From a bacterium (GTDB taxonomy: Bacteria > Desulfobacterota > Binatia > Binatales > Binataceae): a stretch of 55,687 nt of DNA. Positions 36,628 to 44,473 of the stretch are shown here, piece after piece (position 1 is the first letter of the stretch; every line of letters starts with the position of its first letter). Position numbers and translations under genes: made by a program. A model generated the notes under the pieces. It searched no databases. It had not been told where the DNA came from and saw nothing but the letters and a program-made list of their open reading frames with translations. The stretch lies in NCBI GenBank assembly GCA_014896235.1, contig JADBKU010000025.1, positions 1 through 55,687 on the forward strand. The letters run 5' to 3'.

Positions 36628-36981
36628 CTATTCGAACAGCGCCAGCAGCTTTTCCGCCGGCCGCGCGATCACCGCGCGCCGCCCGCGCACGACAATCGGG
36701 CGCTGCATCAACTCCGGATGCTTCACCAGCAAATCCAGCACCGCGCCGCGCTCGGCGTAAGCGTCGGCCTTGAGGCCCAGCTCGCTGAAACGCTTGTCCT
36801 TGCGCACCAGGTCCGCGATCGGCCCTTCGAGCATCGCGGCGATCTTTTCCAGCTCCGCGCGCGACGGGGGATTTTTGAGATATTCGATGGTGTCGAACTC
36901 GACACCGCGGCGCGTCAGCAATTCGCGCGCGCCGCGCGATTGGCCTCAGCCAGGGTGGTGATAAAGCGTCACGCGTTCCAT
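36628..36981 (-). CDS. ArsC/Spx-family thioredoxin-fold selenoprotein (Sec at codon 12)
   Basis: A 117-residue ArsC-family protein when the in-frame TGA at 36946-36948 is read through. Codons 1-11 give MERVTLYHHPG and codons 13 on give GQSRGARELLTRRG, so TGA falls exactly at the catalytic Cys of the family pattern YHxPxC-x-x-SR. ATG 36981 is preceded by GGGAGG at about 10 nt. Ordinary gene calling would begin near 36921 and lose the active site. The rest (IEYLKNPPSRAEL, LMQRPIVVRGRRAVIARP) matches ArsC, and total length is family-normal. Expected role: arsenate reductase-like or other thiol/selenol redox reaction, cytoplasmic. Hairpins that could act as a bacterial SECIS follow the TGA. Alternatives are a sequencing error or a nonsense mutation. 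Confidence 0.8.
36895..36942 (-). promoter_or_regulatory. Candidate bacterial SECIS region downstream of the Sec codon
   Basis: Two hand-drawn hairpins follow the TGA on the minus strand. The first (36919-36942) has nine pairs with one bulged A and a GGCGC loop beginning with GG, 12 nt after TGA. The second (36895-36924) has an apical four-pair stem with a GCCGCG loop about 34 nt after TGA above a weaker lower stem. A G at the start of the loop is expected for SelB recognition; the first loop is nearer than usual. The two overlap and are alternatives. Confidence 0.4.
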
Positions 36982-37138
36982 CGCGCCACGACCTCCCACG
37001 CAAAGCCTTCCGGCGCCGCCGCCGGGACATTTGGAAATTAACCGAACCCTGTCGCCATTGCGAGCGCGCCGGCGCTATGCTTTATCGCTTTCGCAAGACT
37101 CGCGCGCGCCCGTCCGCGCCGCTAAAGATGGAGCTGCG

Positions 37139-37828
37139 ATGAGACCTGAGCAGACCGCAAAACCTGATTCTTCGTTACGCGGCGCGGTGCGCCGTCTGGC
37201 GCTGGCGGCGGCGCTCGTGCTGCCGGCGGCGTTTGCGCCCGTCGCCAACGCCGAAGCCGGCCGCGTGAGCGGCGTCCTGACCACCTACCAGGGCCGGCCC
37301 GACGCGAGCCGCGACCTGCATTTCGAGAATTGCATCACCCATGACATCATCCTCGCGCCGACCCACAGCAACGGCTCCTTCGCGCAGGACCTGCCGCCCG
37401 GATGCTACAATCTGCGGGCGGAGCGCGGCGCGATTCTGAAAAGTTCAATTCAGGTTGGCGATGCGCCGGTTAATCTGGGACAAGTGAGCGATCTCGCGCC
37501 GCTGGCGCCCGCGCGCTTGTGGGATCTCCAGACGCTCTTTCCGACGCTGCTCTACAGTCCGGCGCCTTCGACCGCGTTCGTCTTCACGCGCGACACCACC
37601 GTGGTGCCGAGCAGCGCGCCGAAAATCGCCGCGCCCAGTTCGGAAAGCACGTGGCTTAGGACGCAACATGAAAACGGGATGGGGGTGGGCGCGAAATCGA
37701 CCGGATCGGCCTCGATCCGCGGTCTCTTTCCAATCAAGCCGGGCGCGGCGGCGGCGCCGGCGGAAAGCTACAACCCGCCGGGCAGTTTCGGTCCGCAAAG
37801 TCCGGCCGGCCCTCCGCCCGCGCCCTGA
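37139..37828 (+). CDS. Exported protein of unknown function
   Basis: A 229-residue protein with a signal peptide (LRGAVRRLALAAALVLPAAF, then VANAEA as cleavage region). A compact beta-rich domain follows (GRVSGVLTTYQGRP, ITHDIILAPTHSNGSFAQDLPPGCYNLRAERG), similar in feel to carboxypeptidase-regulatory-like folds, then a Ser/Pro/Ala-rich tail. No named family was recognised. The start ATG 37139 fits the signal peptide; the frame is open to 37031. The gene diverges from the ArsC selenoprotein. Confidence 0.65.
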   Translation: MRPEQTAKPDSSLRGAVRRLALAAALVLPAAFAPVANAEAGRVSGVLTTYQGRPDASRDLHFENCITHDIILAPTHSNGSFAQDLPPGCYNLRAERGAILKSSIQVGDAPVNLGQVSDLAPLAPARLWDLQTLFPTLLYSPAPSTAFVFTRDTTVVPSSAPKIAAPSSESTWLRTQHENGMGVGAKSTGSASIRGLFPIKPGAAAAPAESYNPPGSFGPQSPAGPPPAP

Positions 37829-37865
37829 CGATCGACGGCACCCGTCGCATTGGCCGGCGGCGCGT

Positions 37866-38528
37866 TCAGGCCAGATGGTCGGCGATGAAATTGCGCACGT
37901 CGCGGAGCATCGCCGCGATCGCCGTGCGCCGCTCCGCGGCGCCGGGCGCCGCGTTTTCCATGGCCCGCCACTCGTCGATTTTGCGCCGGATCGCGACCGG
38001 ATAAACGCCCGCTTGCCACAGCCGCCGATTCAGCTCGCCCAGATCGTCGAGGCTTTCCCGAAACGCTATCTTGCGCACGCGCGCGTTGCGCCGCAGCACG
38101 TCTTCGAGCACCGCGACAGCGATCGTCAGCGCTTCGCCGGCGCCGCCGGCGGCCAGACGCCGCTCCGCGATCGCGATCAGGTCGTTGAACACCTCGGCCG
38201 CCGCGAGTTCCTCGACGCGCGCGACCCGGCCGAACGAGAGATACTCGCGAGCCGCGCGCAGCACCGCCTGTCCGCGCGCGACCGCATTCAAATACGGACT
38301 GTCGCAGGAAAATTCGTATTCCCGTAGATACGGACTGTCCGTGCCGAACGCTTCGGCCAGGAACGCGAGGCATCCCACCCGCCACTGCCGAAACCGTTCC
38401 GCGTCCACCATATCCTGATGCGACAGCTCGGAACGGTAATGGCTGGCCAAGACCCTCTCGCCGCTCTCCAACAGATCGGCGAGGCGGTCGCGTACGCCGT
38501 CGAGATTGATCGGCCGCGAAACGCCCAT
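37866..38528 (-). CDS. HEPN-like helical protein with degenerate active site
   Basis: A 220-residue all-helical protein. The C-terminal part (LTIAVAVLEDVLRRNARVRKI, LDDLGELNRRLWQAGVYPVAI, KIDEWRAMENAAPG, AIAAMLRDVRNFIADHL) follows a known layout of HEPN-like proteins of about 220 residues, in which the position of MENAAPG is normally an RNxxxHG motif. Here both the Arg and His of that R-x4-H site are lost. It may be a non-catalytic RNA-binding or regulatory protein. Start ATG 38528. Family assignment is by recalled pattern. Confidence 0.6.
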   Translation of the reverse strand: MGVSRPINLDGVRDRLADLLESGERVLASHYRSELSHQDMVDAERFRQWRVGCLAFLAEAFGTDSPYLREYEFSCDSPYLNAVARGQAVLRAAREYLSFGRVARVEELAAAEVFNDLIAIAERRLAAGGAGEALTIAVAVLEDVLRRNARVRKIAFRESLDDLGELNRRLWQAGVYPVAIRRKIDEWRAMENAAPGAAERRTAIAAMLRDVRNFIADHLA

Positions 38529-38580
38529 GGCCGTTTAGATTATGAAGTTTGCGGGCGCGCTCGCAACCAGCCGCCGACAA

Positions 38581-38778
38581 CTAGTGGCGGCGCAAACCCA
38601 ACGCAGTCAGAAGCGAATTCTTTTCGGGCTGGCAGATTTGGCTCGTTTCAGCGCAATGCCAACCGTCTTGTTCACGAGTCCATCGGCGATACAGCCGATC
38701 GACGCCCATGCCCCAGTTTTCCAGCGTGACCGGAATACGTTTGCCGTCCGAAGTCCGCAAGACCACTACTTTTCGCAT
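38581..38778 (-). CDS. Small hypothetical protein
   Basis: A 65-residue protein (VVVLRTSDGKRIPVTLENWG in the first half, RRWTREQDGWHCAETSQI in the middle). The ATG at 38778 has an AAGGGGG Shine-Dalgarno upstream. No family was recognised. It lies in the 500-bp gap between the HEPN-like gene and the thiolase; the rest of that gap (38782-38943, 38982-39034) shows no gene, only a terminator. Confidence 0.4.
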   Translation of the reverse strand: MRKVVVLRTSDGKRIPVTLENWGMGVDRLYRRWTREQDGWHCAETSQICQPEKNSLLTALGLRRH

Positions 38779-38943
38779 AGCGCCGCCCCCTTGCCGACAC
38801 GCCGGTGCGAATACCGGCTGGATCGGCGTTAATACGCCGCGCCTCAGTCGGCACTGCTTGGACTCATATCAAAAAAACTTGCGCCAATAAAGTCATCAAG
38901 AACAAATCGCCGGCTGGCGTATCTGTCGACATCGACGTCGCAG

Positions 38944-38981
38944 GCGAAAGAAAAGCGGCCGACCCAAACCGGACCGGCCGC
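38944..38981 (-). terminator. Rho-independent terminator of the thiolase operon
   Basis: On the minus strand, 54 nt after the thiolase stop, an 11-bp hairpin (GCGGCCGGTCC and GGGTCGGCCGC, two wobble pairs, GGTTT loop) is followed directly by TTTTCTTTCG. This is a classical intrinsic terminator. Confidence 0.8.
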
Positions 38982-39034
38982 CTGCAACCCCGCAACATCG
39001 ATGCGGCGCGTACGCCGCTCATCGATGATCGTGA

Positions 39035-40219
39035 TTACCCGATCTGATTGCCCACCACCGAAACGAAGCTGACGCAGCGTCCCGGCTGGCCGCCAAGATT
39101 ATGCGTGAGGCCCATCCGCGGATTCTTGAGCTGGCGCGGACCGGCTTCGCCGCGCATCTGCAGCCACATCTCGTACATCATGCGCAGGCCCGAGGCGCCA
39201 ATCGGATGACCAAACGACTTGAGGCCGCCGTCGGGATTAACCGGCAGCTTGCCTTCGAGGTCGAAGAATCCCTCCATCACGTCCTGCCATGCGCCGCCCC
39301 GCTTGCTGAAACCGAGGTCCTCATACAGCACCAATTCGGTCGGAGTGAAGCAGTCGTGCACTTCGGCAAGACTGATTTGCTCGCGCGGATTGGTCACGCC
39401 GGCTTGGGCGTAAGCGTCGCGCGCCGATGCGACGACTTCGGGGAAAGTGGTGAAATCGTACTCTGGCGAAAGCGGCCCCTCGGCCGGTCCGGCCACGAAT
39501 GACAGCGCCTTGATATAAATCGGATTCTTGCAGTACTTGTGCGCGTCTTCCGCCCGCACCACGATCGCCGCCGCGGCGCCGTCGGACACGCCCGAGCAAT
39601 CCATGATGCCGAGCGGGTCGGCGATCTTCGGCGAGTTGCGGATCGCCTCCATCGGCACTTCTTTCTGGAACTGCGCCTTAGGATTGCGCGCGCCGTTGCG
39701 ATGGTTCTTCCAGGCGATCCGGGTCAGGACGTCTTTGCCCTTTTCCGGATCGAGCCCGTATTTCTTGAAATAGGCTGGAGCAAGCAGCGAAAAGAGCGCC
39801 GGCGGCGTCATGCAGGCGGGCGTGCCATCGTTCGGCGGATTCGCCACGACCAGGCCGGAAAAGCCCGAATCCTTGAGCTTTTCGACGCCGATCGCCATCG
39901 CGACGTCGAACGCGCCCGACGCGACGGCATAGCAGGCCTGCCGCAGCGACTCCGAACCGGTGGCGCACATGTTTTCGACCCGGGTGACCGGCTTGTACTG
40001 AATCTTGAGCGGTTCCGAAAGCGTCAGGCCGGAAACGCCCGAACCCATCGTGCCCAGCCAGTAGGCGTCGACGTCGTTGGGATCGATTCCGGCCGAACCA
40101 TAGGCCTCATAGGCGGCTTCGACCAACAGGTCTTCCGCGCCCTTGTCCCAATGCTCGCCGAACTTGGTGCAGCCCATGCCGACGATCGCCACGCGATCCT
40201 TGATTCCCTTGCTCGCCAT
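39035..40219 (-). CDS. Thiolase-family protein (SCP2/acetyl-CoA acetyltransferase-like)
   Basis: A 394-residue thiolase-fold enzyme. The nucleophilic Cys is in ENMCATGSES (C85), a conserved histidine motif lies in EVHDCFTPTELV near 291, and GHPIGASGLRMMYEMW near 340 carries the last catalytic His. This subgroup (thiolase C-terminal domain, SCP2-like) is typically encoded next to a DUF35 zinc-ribbon/OB-fold protein. It catalyses acyl-CoA condensation or thiolysis. It lies 28 nt downstream of the HMGCS-like/DUF35 gene and is followed by a strong terminator, so the two form an operon. Confidence 0.93.
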   Translation of the reverse strand: MASKGIKDRVAIVGMGCTKFGEHWDKGAEDLLVEAAYEAYGSAGIDPNDVDAYWLGTMGSGVSGLTLSEPLKIQYKPVTRVENMCATGSESLRQACYAVASGAFDVAMAIGVEKLKDSGFSGLVVANPPNDGTPACMTPPALFSLLAPAYFKKYGLDPEKGKDVLTRIAWKNHRNGARNPKAQFQKEVPMEAIRNSPKIADPLGIMDCSGVSDGAAAAIVVRAEDAHKYCKNPIYIKALSFVAGPAEGPLSPEYDFTTFPEVVASARDAYAQAGVTNPREQISLAEVHDCFTPTELVLYEDLGFSKRGGAWQDVMEGFFDLEGKLPVNPDGGLKSFGHPIGASGLRMMYEMWLQMRGEAGPRQLKNPRMGLTHNLGGQPGRCVSFVSVVGNQIG

Positions 40220-40247
40220 GAATTCTCTCCTTATGTTCCGGGCCGGT

Positions 40248-41657
40248 TCAGCGCCGGGGGCGCGCCTTCCAGAAATAGTTATGAACCCCGTCGGCGGTAA
40301 AAAGACGCCGAAAGGTCATCTCGACCTCATCGCCGATCGCGACCTTGTCCGGTTCGCAGTCGGTCATTTCGCATAAAAAGCGTCCGCCACCCTCATAGTC
40401 CACGACCGCGTTGATCGTGGGCGGATTGAGCGAATAGGCCAGCCGGTCAATCGCGTAGGTCGCGATCCGGCCGTGCCGATCCGCAAATGGGTACGGATCC
40501 ATCTTATCAAATGCGCGGCATTTTACGCAGACCCGTTGCGGCGGCAGTTGCGGCGTGCCGCAGGCGCGGCATTTCGAGCCAATCAGCCCGAATTTCCATT
40601 TTTCCGCGCGCATCATCGGCGGCGCCGCGGGCCGATCCGGATCGGGCCGTCGCGGCGGCTCGGTGGGCAGGATTTCGCGCCACTTGAGATAGTTGGCGTA
40701 GGTCACGTCGCCCTTCGACTCGACCATCCGGCCAACGGAATGAACCGGGCGGAAATTGGCGTTGGCCGGCGCCACCTTGAGCAACATCGCGTCGGCGCCG
40801 TCGCTGACCGTCGCCACCAGAATCCGGTCGCCAGGCTTGGCCGAGGGCAGCACCGCCGTAAGCATCAGGGCCGCATGCGCCGCGCCGGTTTGACCAACCG
40901 TCAGCGCCAGCGAATCGGCGACGCGCGCCGGATCGACCTTGAGTTCGCGCAGCGCCTCCTCGGCGGCGCGCTGATTCGGCGCGTCGAGGACGATCTTGGC
41001 CAGATCGCCGGGCGCGACCCCGGCCTTTCCCAAGACTTCCTGGATGATCCTGCGAAAGAACGGGCCGTAGGCCTGCGTGAGGGCGAAGCGTTCTTCCCAG
41101 GAATGCGCGAAGCGTTCGCCGGGCGTGCGCCATGAATCCAGATATTCGCGCGTCAGCGAGGCGCTCGCTTCGATTTCCGCGATTACGTTGTCGCGGCCAA
41201 AGATAAACGCGGCGGCGCCGTCGCCGCCCGATTGTTCGAGCTTGCCTTCGGGCGCGCCGAGCCGGCAGTCGGCAAGCGCGACCGCCGCGTGGCCGCCGCC
41301 GGCCGCCGCCGATTCGGCCGCCTGCAACATCGCGCTCAAGCCGGCGCGAATCGATCCGGTCGAGTCGATCGCGCGAATTTCCGCCGGCAGTTGCGCCGCC
41401 GCGCCAACGATCGCGGCGTTCAGTTTCTCAAGATAGGGAGCGGTGGTGGTGCCGAAGATCAGCGAACGGACCTCCGCGCCGGGCGCCGTTTTGAGCGCGT
41501 CGCGCAGCGCATCCACCGCCATCGAAACGCTGTCTTCGTCGAAACTGGCGACGGCGCGTTCGCCGCGCGTGGCTGGCACGCCGAGCACCGCCGCGATCGC
41601 CGCGCGCTTGAGCCGCCGGTAGGGAATATATGAACCGTACGAGACAATTCCTGTCAT
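40248..41657 (-). CDS. HMG-CoA synthase-like domain fused to DUF35 zinc-ribbon/OB-fold
   Basis: A 469-residue two-domain protein from ATG 41657 (41693 is a longer alternative). Residues 1 to about 310 have a thiolase-superfamily HMG-CoA-synthase-like fold (MTGIVSYGSYIPYRRLKR, SGGDGAAAFIFG, LTVGQTGAAHAALML). The C-terminal part is a DUF35 module with a rubredoxin-like zinc ribbon (CRACGTPQLPPQRVCVKC) and an OB-fold. The expected catalytic Cys position reads DSTGSIRAG, with Ile where archaeal HMGCS has Cys, so the domain is probably non-catalytic or differently active. In archaea thiolase, HMGCS and DUF35 form one complex that channels acetoacetyl-CoA; here two parts are fused and the thiolase is the next gene. 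Confidence 0.85.
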   Translation of the reverse strand: MTGIVSYGSYIPYRRLKRAAIAAVLGVPATRGERAVASFDEDSVSMAVDALRDALKTAPGAEVRSLIFGTTTAPYLEKLNAAIVGAAAQLPAEIRAIDSTGSIRAGLSAMLQAAESAAAGGGHAAVALADCRLGAPEGKLEQSGGDGAAAFIFGRDNVIAEIEASASLTREYLDSWRTPGERFAHSWEERFALTQAYGPFFRRIIQEVLGKAGVAPGDLAKIVLDAPNQRAAEEALRELKVDPARVADSLALTVGQTGAAHAALMLTAVLPSAKPGDRILVATVSDGADAMLLKVAPANANFRPVHSVGRMVESKGDVTYANYLKWREILPTEPPRRPDPDRPAAPPMMRAEKWKFGLIGSKCRACGTPQLPPQRVCVKCRAFDKMDPYPFADRHGRIATYAIDRLAYSLNPPTINAVVDYEGGGRFLCEMTDCEPDKVAIGDEVEMTFRRLFTADGVHNYFWKARPRR

Positions 41658-41832
41658 AGGCGCATTAAAAGCCCGCGGCCGTCGCCGCGTCAACTCATCG
41701 TGGCGCCTAAAATTTTCGCTTCCTATCCAACACCTGATCGCGACCTCGCGAGTAACAAAAATTTAGGGCGCATCGATAGGAAGAGAGAGCATCCTTAAAA
41801 GGCCGCCGAATTATTGAGTCCTGCATAAGATA

Positions 41833-42078
41833 GTGACGGGCGCTCCTGTTTTTGCTGATGTATGGCGCATGGGTAATCCAGCGGGCGTGCGGAGAGATTT
41901 CGTTGCGTTGGAAGGGCGGCGAATGGAGGCGGCGCGATTGCTGCGAGCCGGACTCAGCCAGGCCGAGGTCGCGCGGCGAGTTGGCGCGCATCGGCGGTCG
42001 GTCAGCCGCTGCGCGCGCGAGCTTGAACATCAGGGGCTGCGCAAGGCCAAACGCGCCGGCCTCGGATCCGAAACCTGA
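41833..42078 (+). pseudogene. IS630-family transposase, N-terminal fragment
   Basis: An 81-residue reading frame with the N-terminal helix-turn-helix of IS630-type transposases: NPAGVRRDFVALEGRRMEAARLL, then AGLSQAEVARRVGAHRRSVSR. The best start is ATG 41869. The frame stops right after the first DNA-binding domain; the second HTH and the DDE catalytic region are absent downstream. It marks the left side of the accessory region. No inverted terminal repeats were found. Confidence 0.65.
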
Positions 42079-42220
42079 CCGTTTTTCGACCGCCCTCGGC
42101 TCATGAAGGGCGGCCGGAAAAACTGTGATAAGGAAACGCGCAACCGGCGGAACAGAAAATTGAATCAAAACCCGGCAAACACTAAATTACGAGTGGGCTA
42201 CCAAAAGGGGTAAGGCCACT

Positions 42221-42640
42221 TTAGTCTTTGCTTCGCTCCCCTCCCGCTCCTGCAGCCGCGGCAAGACGTTGATCGTGCTGCTCGATAAGTTCGCTCACGT
42301 CCTGAGCGAGAGAGGCTCCCACGCGCGCAATGATCACACCGAACAACACTGCAGCTTGGCGAATTCTGTCCGCGCCCCAGTCACTAGCTTTGGAGATGCT
42401 GTGGACCACCTTGTCCCGCTCGTCAAAAACCTCATTCCAGTCCGCCGTCATCTTGTTAACACGGGTCTCAAGCAACACCCCTTCGGCGTACTCTTCGACT
42501 TCGGGTGCGTCACAGATTTTCTCCCACATTCGATCGATGCCCAAATTTTTCGCAATTTCCGTCAATTGCCGCGATCGAAAATTCCCTTTATTGTACGTAA
42601 GTTCCTCCTTGAAGAGTCGAAAATCGCGAACGCCGTCCAA
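42221..42640 (-). CDS. HEPN-domain protein (RiboL-PSP-HEPN-like)
   Basis: A 139-residue helical protein. RQLTEIAKNLGIDRMWEKI and NEVFDERDKVVHSISKASDW match a HEPN fold; RDKVVH is an R-x4-H motif, the catalytic signature of HEPN ribonucleases. The start is a TTG at 42640, and the frame stays open further upstream to 42688, so the N-terminus may be truncated. It sits between an IS630 fragment and the divergent excisionase-like gene. HEPN proteins of this sort are often toxins or defence effectors; no MNT antitoxin partner is adjacent. Confidence 0.55.
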   Translation of the reverse strand: MDGVRDFRLFKEELTYNKGNFRSRQLTEIAKNLGIDRMWEKICDAPEVEEYAEGVLLETRVNKMTADWNEVFDERDKVVHSISKASDWGADRIRQAAVLFGVIIARVGASLAQDVSELIEQHDQRLAAAAGAGGERSKD

Positions 42641-42645
42641 GCATC

Positions 42646-42921
42646 TTGAGAGTGGTAGGCGAGCTTGCCAGAACCGTGACGGAGCTTAAGATTGGCGAAC
42701 AGCATCAAGAATCTAACCATAAACCGTCTGTTCGCGAATATCTGTCAGTCAAGGAGCTTGCTCAACTTATCCCTTATCGGGAACAGACCATCCGCAATTT
42801 GATCAGCGCGCGGGAGTTCAAGGAAGGCGTGCATTATTGCAAGCGGCGCCGGCGAGTGATTTTCAAATGGTCGGCGATTCAACTTTGGCTGAATGAACGA
42901 GAAGCGCCCAACGAGGGCTAA
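42646..42921 (+). CDS. Excisionase-like helix-turn-helix protein
   Basis: A 91-residue protein. REYLSVKELAQLIPYREQTIRNLI is a MerR/AlpA-like winged HTH and VIFKWSAIQLWLNERE the wing and following helix, typical of small excisionases beside tyrosine integrases. The start is weak (TTG 42646 or GTG 42652). It overlaps the integrase frame by 29 nt. A short N-terminal extension (about 30 residues) has no clear role. Confidence 0.7.
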   Translation: MRVVGELARTVTELKIGEQHQESNHKPSVREYLSVKELAQLIPYREQTIRNLISAREFKEGVHYCKRRRRVIFKWSAIQLWLNEREAPNEG

Positions 42922-44284
42922 GCTCCCTTCTATCCGGTGCATCATGCCCGTACGCGTAAAGGACGGGAAGCTCTTCTTTGATTTCTCCTGGCGCGGCGTC
43001 CGTTGCAAAGAATACACGGGCTTGGCGGATACGGCGGAGAACCGCCGCCGCTGCGAACAGAAGATGGAGGCGGTGAGGCGCGCGATTGCGCGCGGCTCCT
43101 TCGATTACCGGCAGCACTTTCCCCGGGGCAGCCGGTTGCATCTATTCTTTCCTGACAATCGAATTCATGACGGCGCAGCCACCAAGTTCGGCGATTACAT
43201 CAGGCACTGGCACAAGCGGCGGTCGCCATTTTTAGGCGATGGGAGCATTGGCGCCGATGCCGAACTTCATCCCTCGACATGGATTCATGACGAGAGCGTG
43301 ATTCGTCGCCACTTTATACCGGCGTTCGGACCTTTGCGGCTTGACGAGATTGACGTGACGCGGTGCAGGGAGTTCCGGCGTGCGCTGATTGATGCGGGCT
43401 TGGGCGGAAAGACGGTTGGAAATATCGTCGGCCTGCTGCACAAGGCGTTCAACGACGCAGTCGAGGAAGGGCTGATCGAGCGTAACCCGGTGCTTCGAGC
43501 ATCCAGCCGTAAGTTACGCGGCAGCCGCCGCCAGCGCTTGACGGCGGACCCTTTGACGCTGGGGGAAATCCAGTCTTTTCTTGCCAACGTCCCGGAGGCG
43601 TTCCGTGATTTATACTCTGTCTGGTTCCAGGTCGGATGGCGTTCTTCGGAAATCGTGGCGTTGCGGTTCGGATGGCTCGACTTCCTCCGAAGAACCATTG
43701 TGCTGCAGCGAGCCAGAATCCCGCGCTGGGGCGGCGTCGAGGCGGAGCCGAAAACCGGCCGGCGCCTGGTTGACTGTTCCTATGCGCCCGGCATCTTTCA
43801 GACCCTCGAGCGGATTCGTGACTCCCGTGGCGGCTTCGACAACGACGATTTCGTCTTCGTCGACCGTCAAGGCCGCCCGCTGTCCCAAGAGTGGCTGAAT
43901 AAGCGCGTCTGGAAACCAACGCTCCGGCGGGCGGGGATTCGAGAGCGCGGCCAGTACTGCATCCGCGACACGTTCATCACGCTGTCGCTCTCCGCCGGCG
44001 AGGATCCGGGATGGGTCGCACGCGTGTGCGGCACGTCCGAGCAGATGATTTTCCGCCACTACCGGAACTGGATCCCGGGTCTTCAGACCGGCGCGGGCAG
44101 CAAAATCAACGCCGCGCTTTCATCCCTTATCGGGCCGGATGACGGCCAGAAAGCGTCCCTGAAAACGTCCCTGAGCGGGTTTCCGGGGTCAGAAATCCAA
44201 CAAATCCAAGCGCTTAGAATGGTGGAGGCGGGGGGAATTGAACCGCCTTCAGGATTCGCAGTCTGCTACCGAGAAAGTGCTTGA
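42893..44284 (+). CDS. Tyrosine recombinase / integrase
   Basis: A 463-residue phage-type integrase, or 446 residues from ATG 42944. The N-terminal DUF3596-type arm-binding part has FFDFSWRGVRCKEYTGL, followed by a core-binding region (RRHFIPAFGPLRLDEID) and a catalytic domain: GWRSSEIVALRFGW (Arg), EPKTGRR (Lys), YCIRDTFITLSLSAGEDPGWVARVCGTSEQMIFRHYRNW (second Arg and nucleophile Tyr). The usual HxxR and GH histidines are Tyr and Thr, a variation I recall in this subfamily. The last 20 or so codons (VEAGGIEPPSG) lie in a tRNA/tmRNA-like sequence, i.e. the attachment site. It overlaps the excisionase-like gene. Confidence 0.88.
   Translation: MNEKRPTRAKLPSIRCIMPVRVKDGKLFFDFSWRGVRCKEYTGLADTAENRRRCEQKMEAVRRAIARGSFDYRQHFPRGSRLHLFFPDNRIHDGAATKFGDYIRHWHKRRSPFLGDGSIGADAELHPSTWIHDESVIRRHFIPAFGPLRLDEIDVTRCREFRRALIDAGLGGKTVGNIVGLLHKAFNDAVEEGLIERNPVLRASSRKLRGSRRQRLTADPLTLGEIQSFLANVPEAFRDLYSVWFQVGWRSSEIVALRFGWLDFLRRTIVLQRARIPRWGGVEAEPKTGRRLVDCSYAPGIFQTLERIRDSRGGFDNDDFVFVDRQGRPLSQEWLNKRVWKPTLRRAGIRERGQYCIRDTFITLSLSAGEDPGWVARVCGTSEQMIFRHYRNWIPGLQTGAGSKINAALSSLIGPDDGQKASLKTSLSGFPGSEIQQIQALRMVEAGGIEPPSGFAVCYRESA
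44220..44270 (-). other. Candidate attachment site: 3' part of a tRNA/tmRNA-like gene
   Basis: On the minus strand the segment ends CGCCTCC-A-CCA, preceded by a T-arm-like GGCGG-TTCAATT-CCCCC (one mismatch) and a degraded anticodon-arm-like CAGACTGCGAATCCTG. No matching 5' half (GGAGGCG or GGGGGCG) is found within tRNA distance, so it is not a complete gene. The CGCCTCCACCA end is typical of tmRNA. Integrases commonly target such 3' ends, and here the sequence overlaps the integrase 3' end. Confidence 0.5.
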
Positions 44285-44374
44285 TTTTCCAGCAAAAGCG
44301 GGCAGTTTTAGCGATTTTCCCGTAGACGATAGCGATCCCAAAATGGCCGAAAAAGACCCTCATAATCCCGAAAA

Positions 44375-44391
44375 ACCGGACCCGGTCCGGT
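44375..44391. promoter_or_regulatory. Palindrome upstream of the XRE gene
   Basis: ACCGGACCCGGTCCGGT is a 17-bp inverted repeat with 7-bp arms, 83 nt before the HTH regulator gene and after the integrase. It may be an operator for that regulator or part of a terminator; the sequence alone does not decide. The rest of 44285-44473 has no gene. Confidence 0.35.
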
Positions 44392-44473
44392 CGGGGAAAG
44401 AGGGCCAGAAATCATGAATACGGTGGTACTCGAATTCAAAGCTTTTCAACGGGAACGTTGAGGGATTTCGAAA

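Noticed and set aside
44220..44295. Complete tRNA or tmRNA gene
   Set aside because: Only a 3' half with a mismatched T-arm and no matching 5' acceptor strand within tRNA distance.
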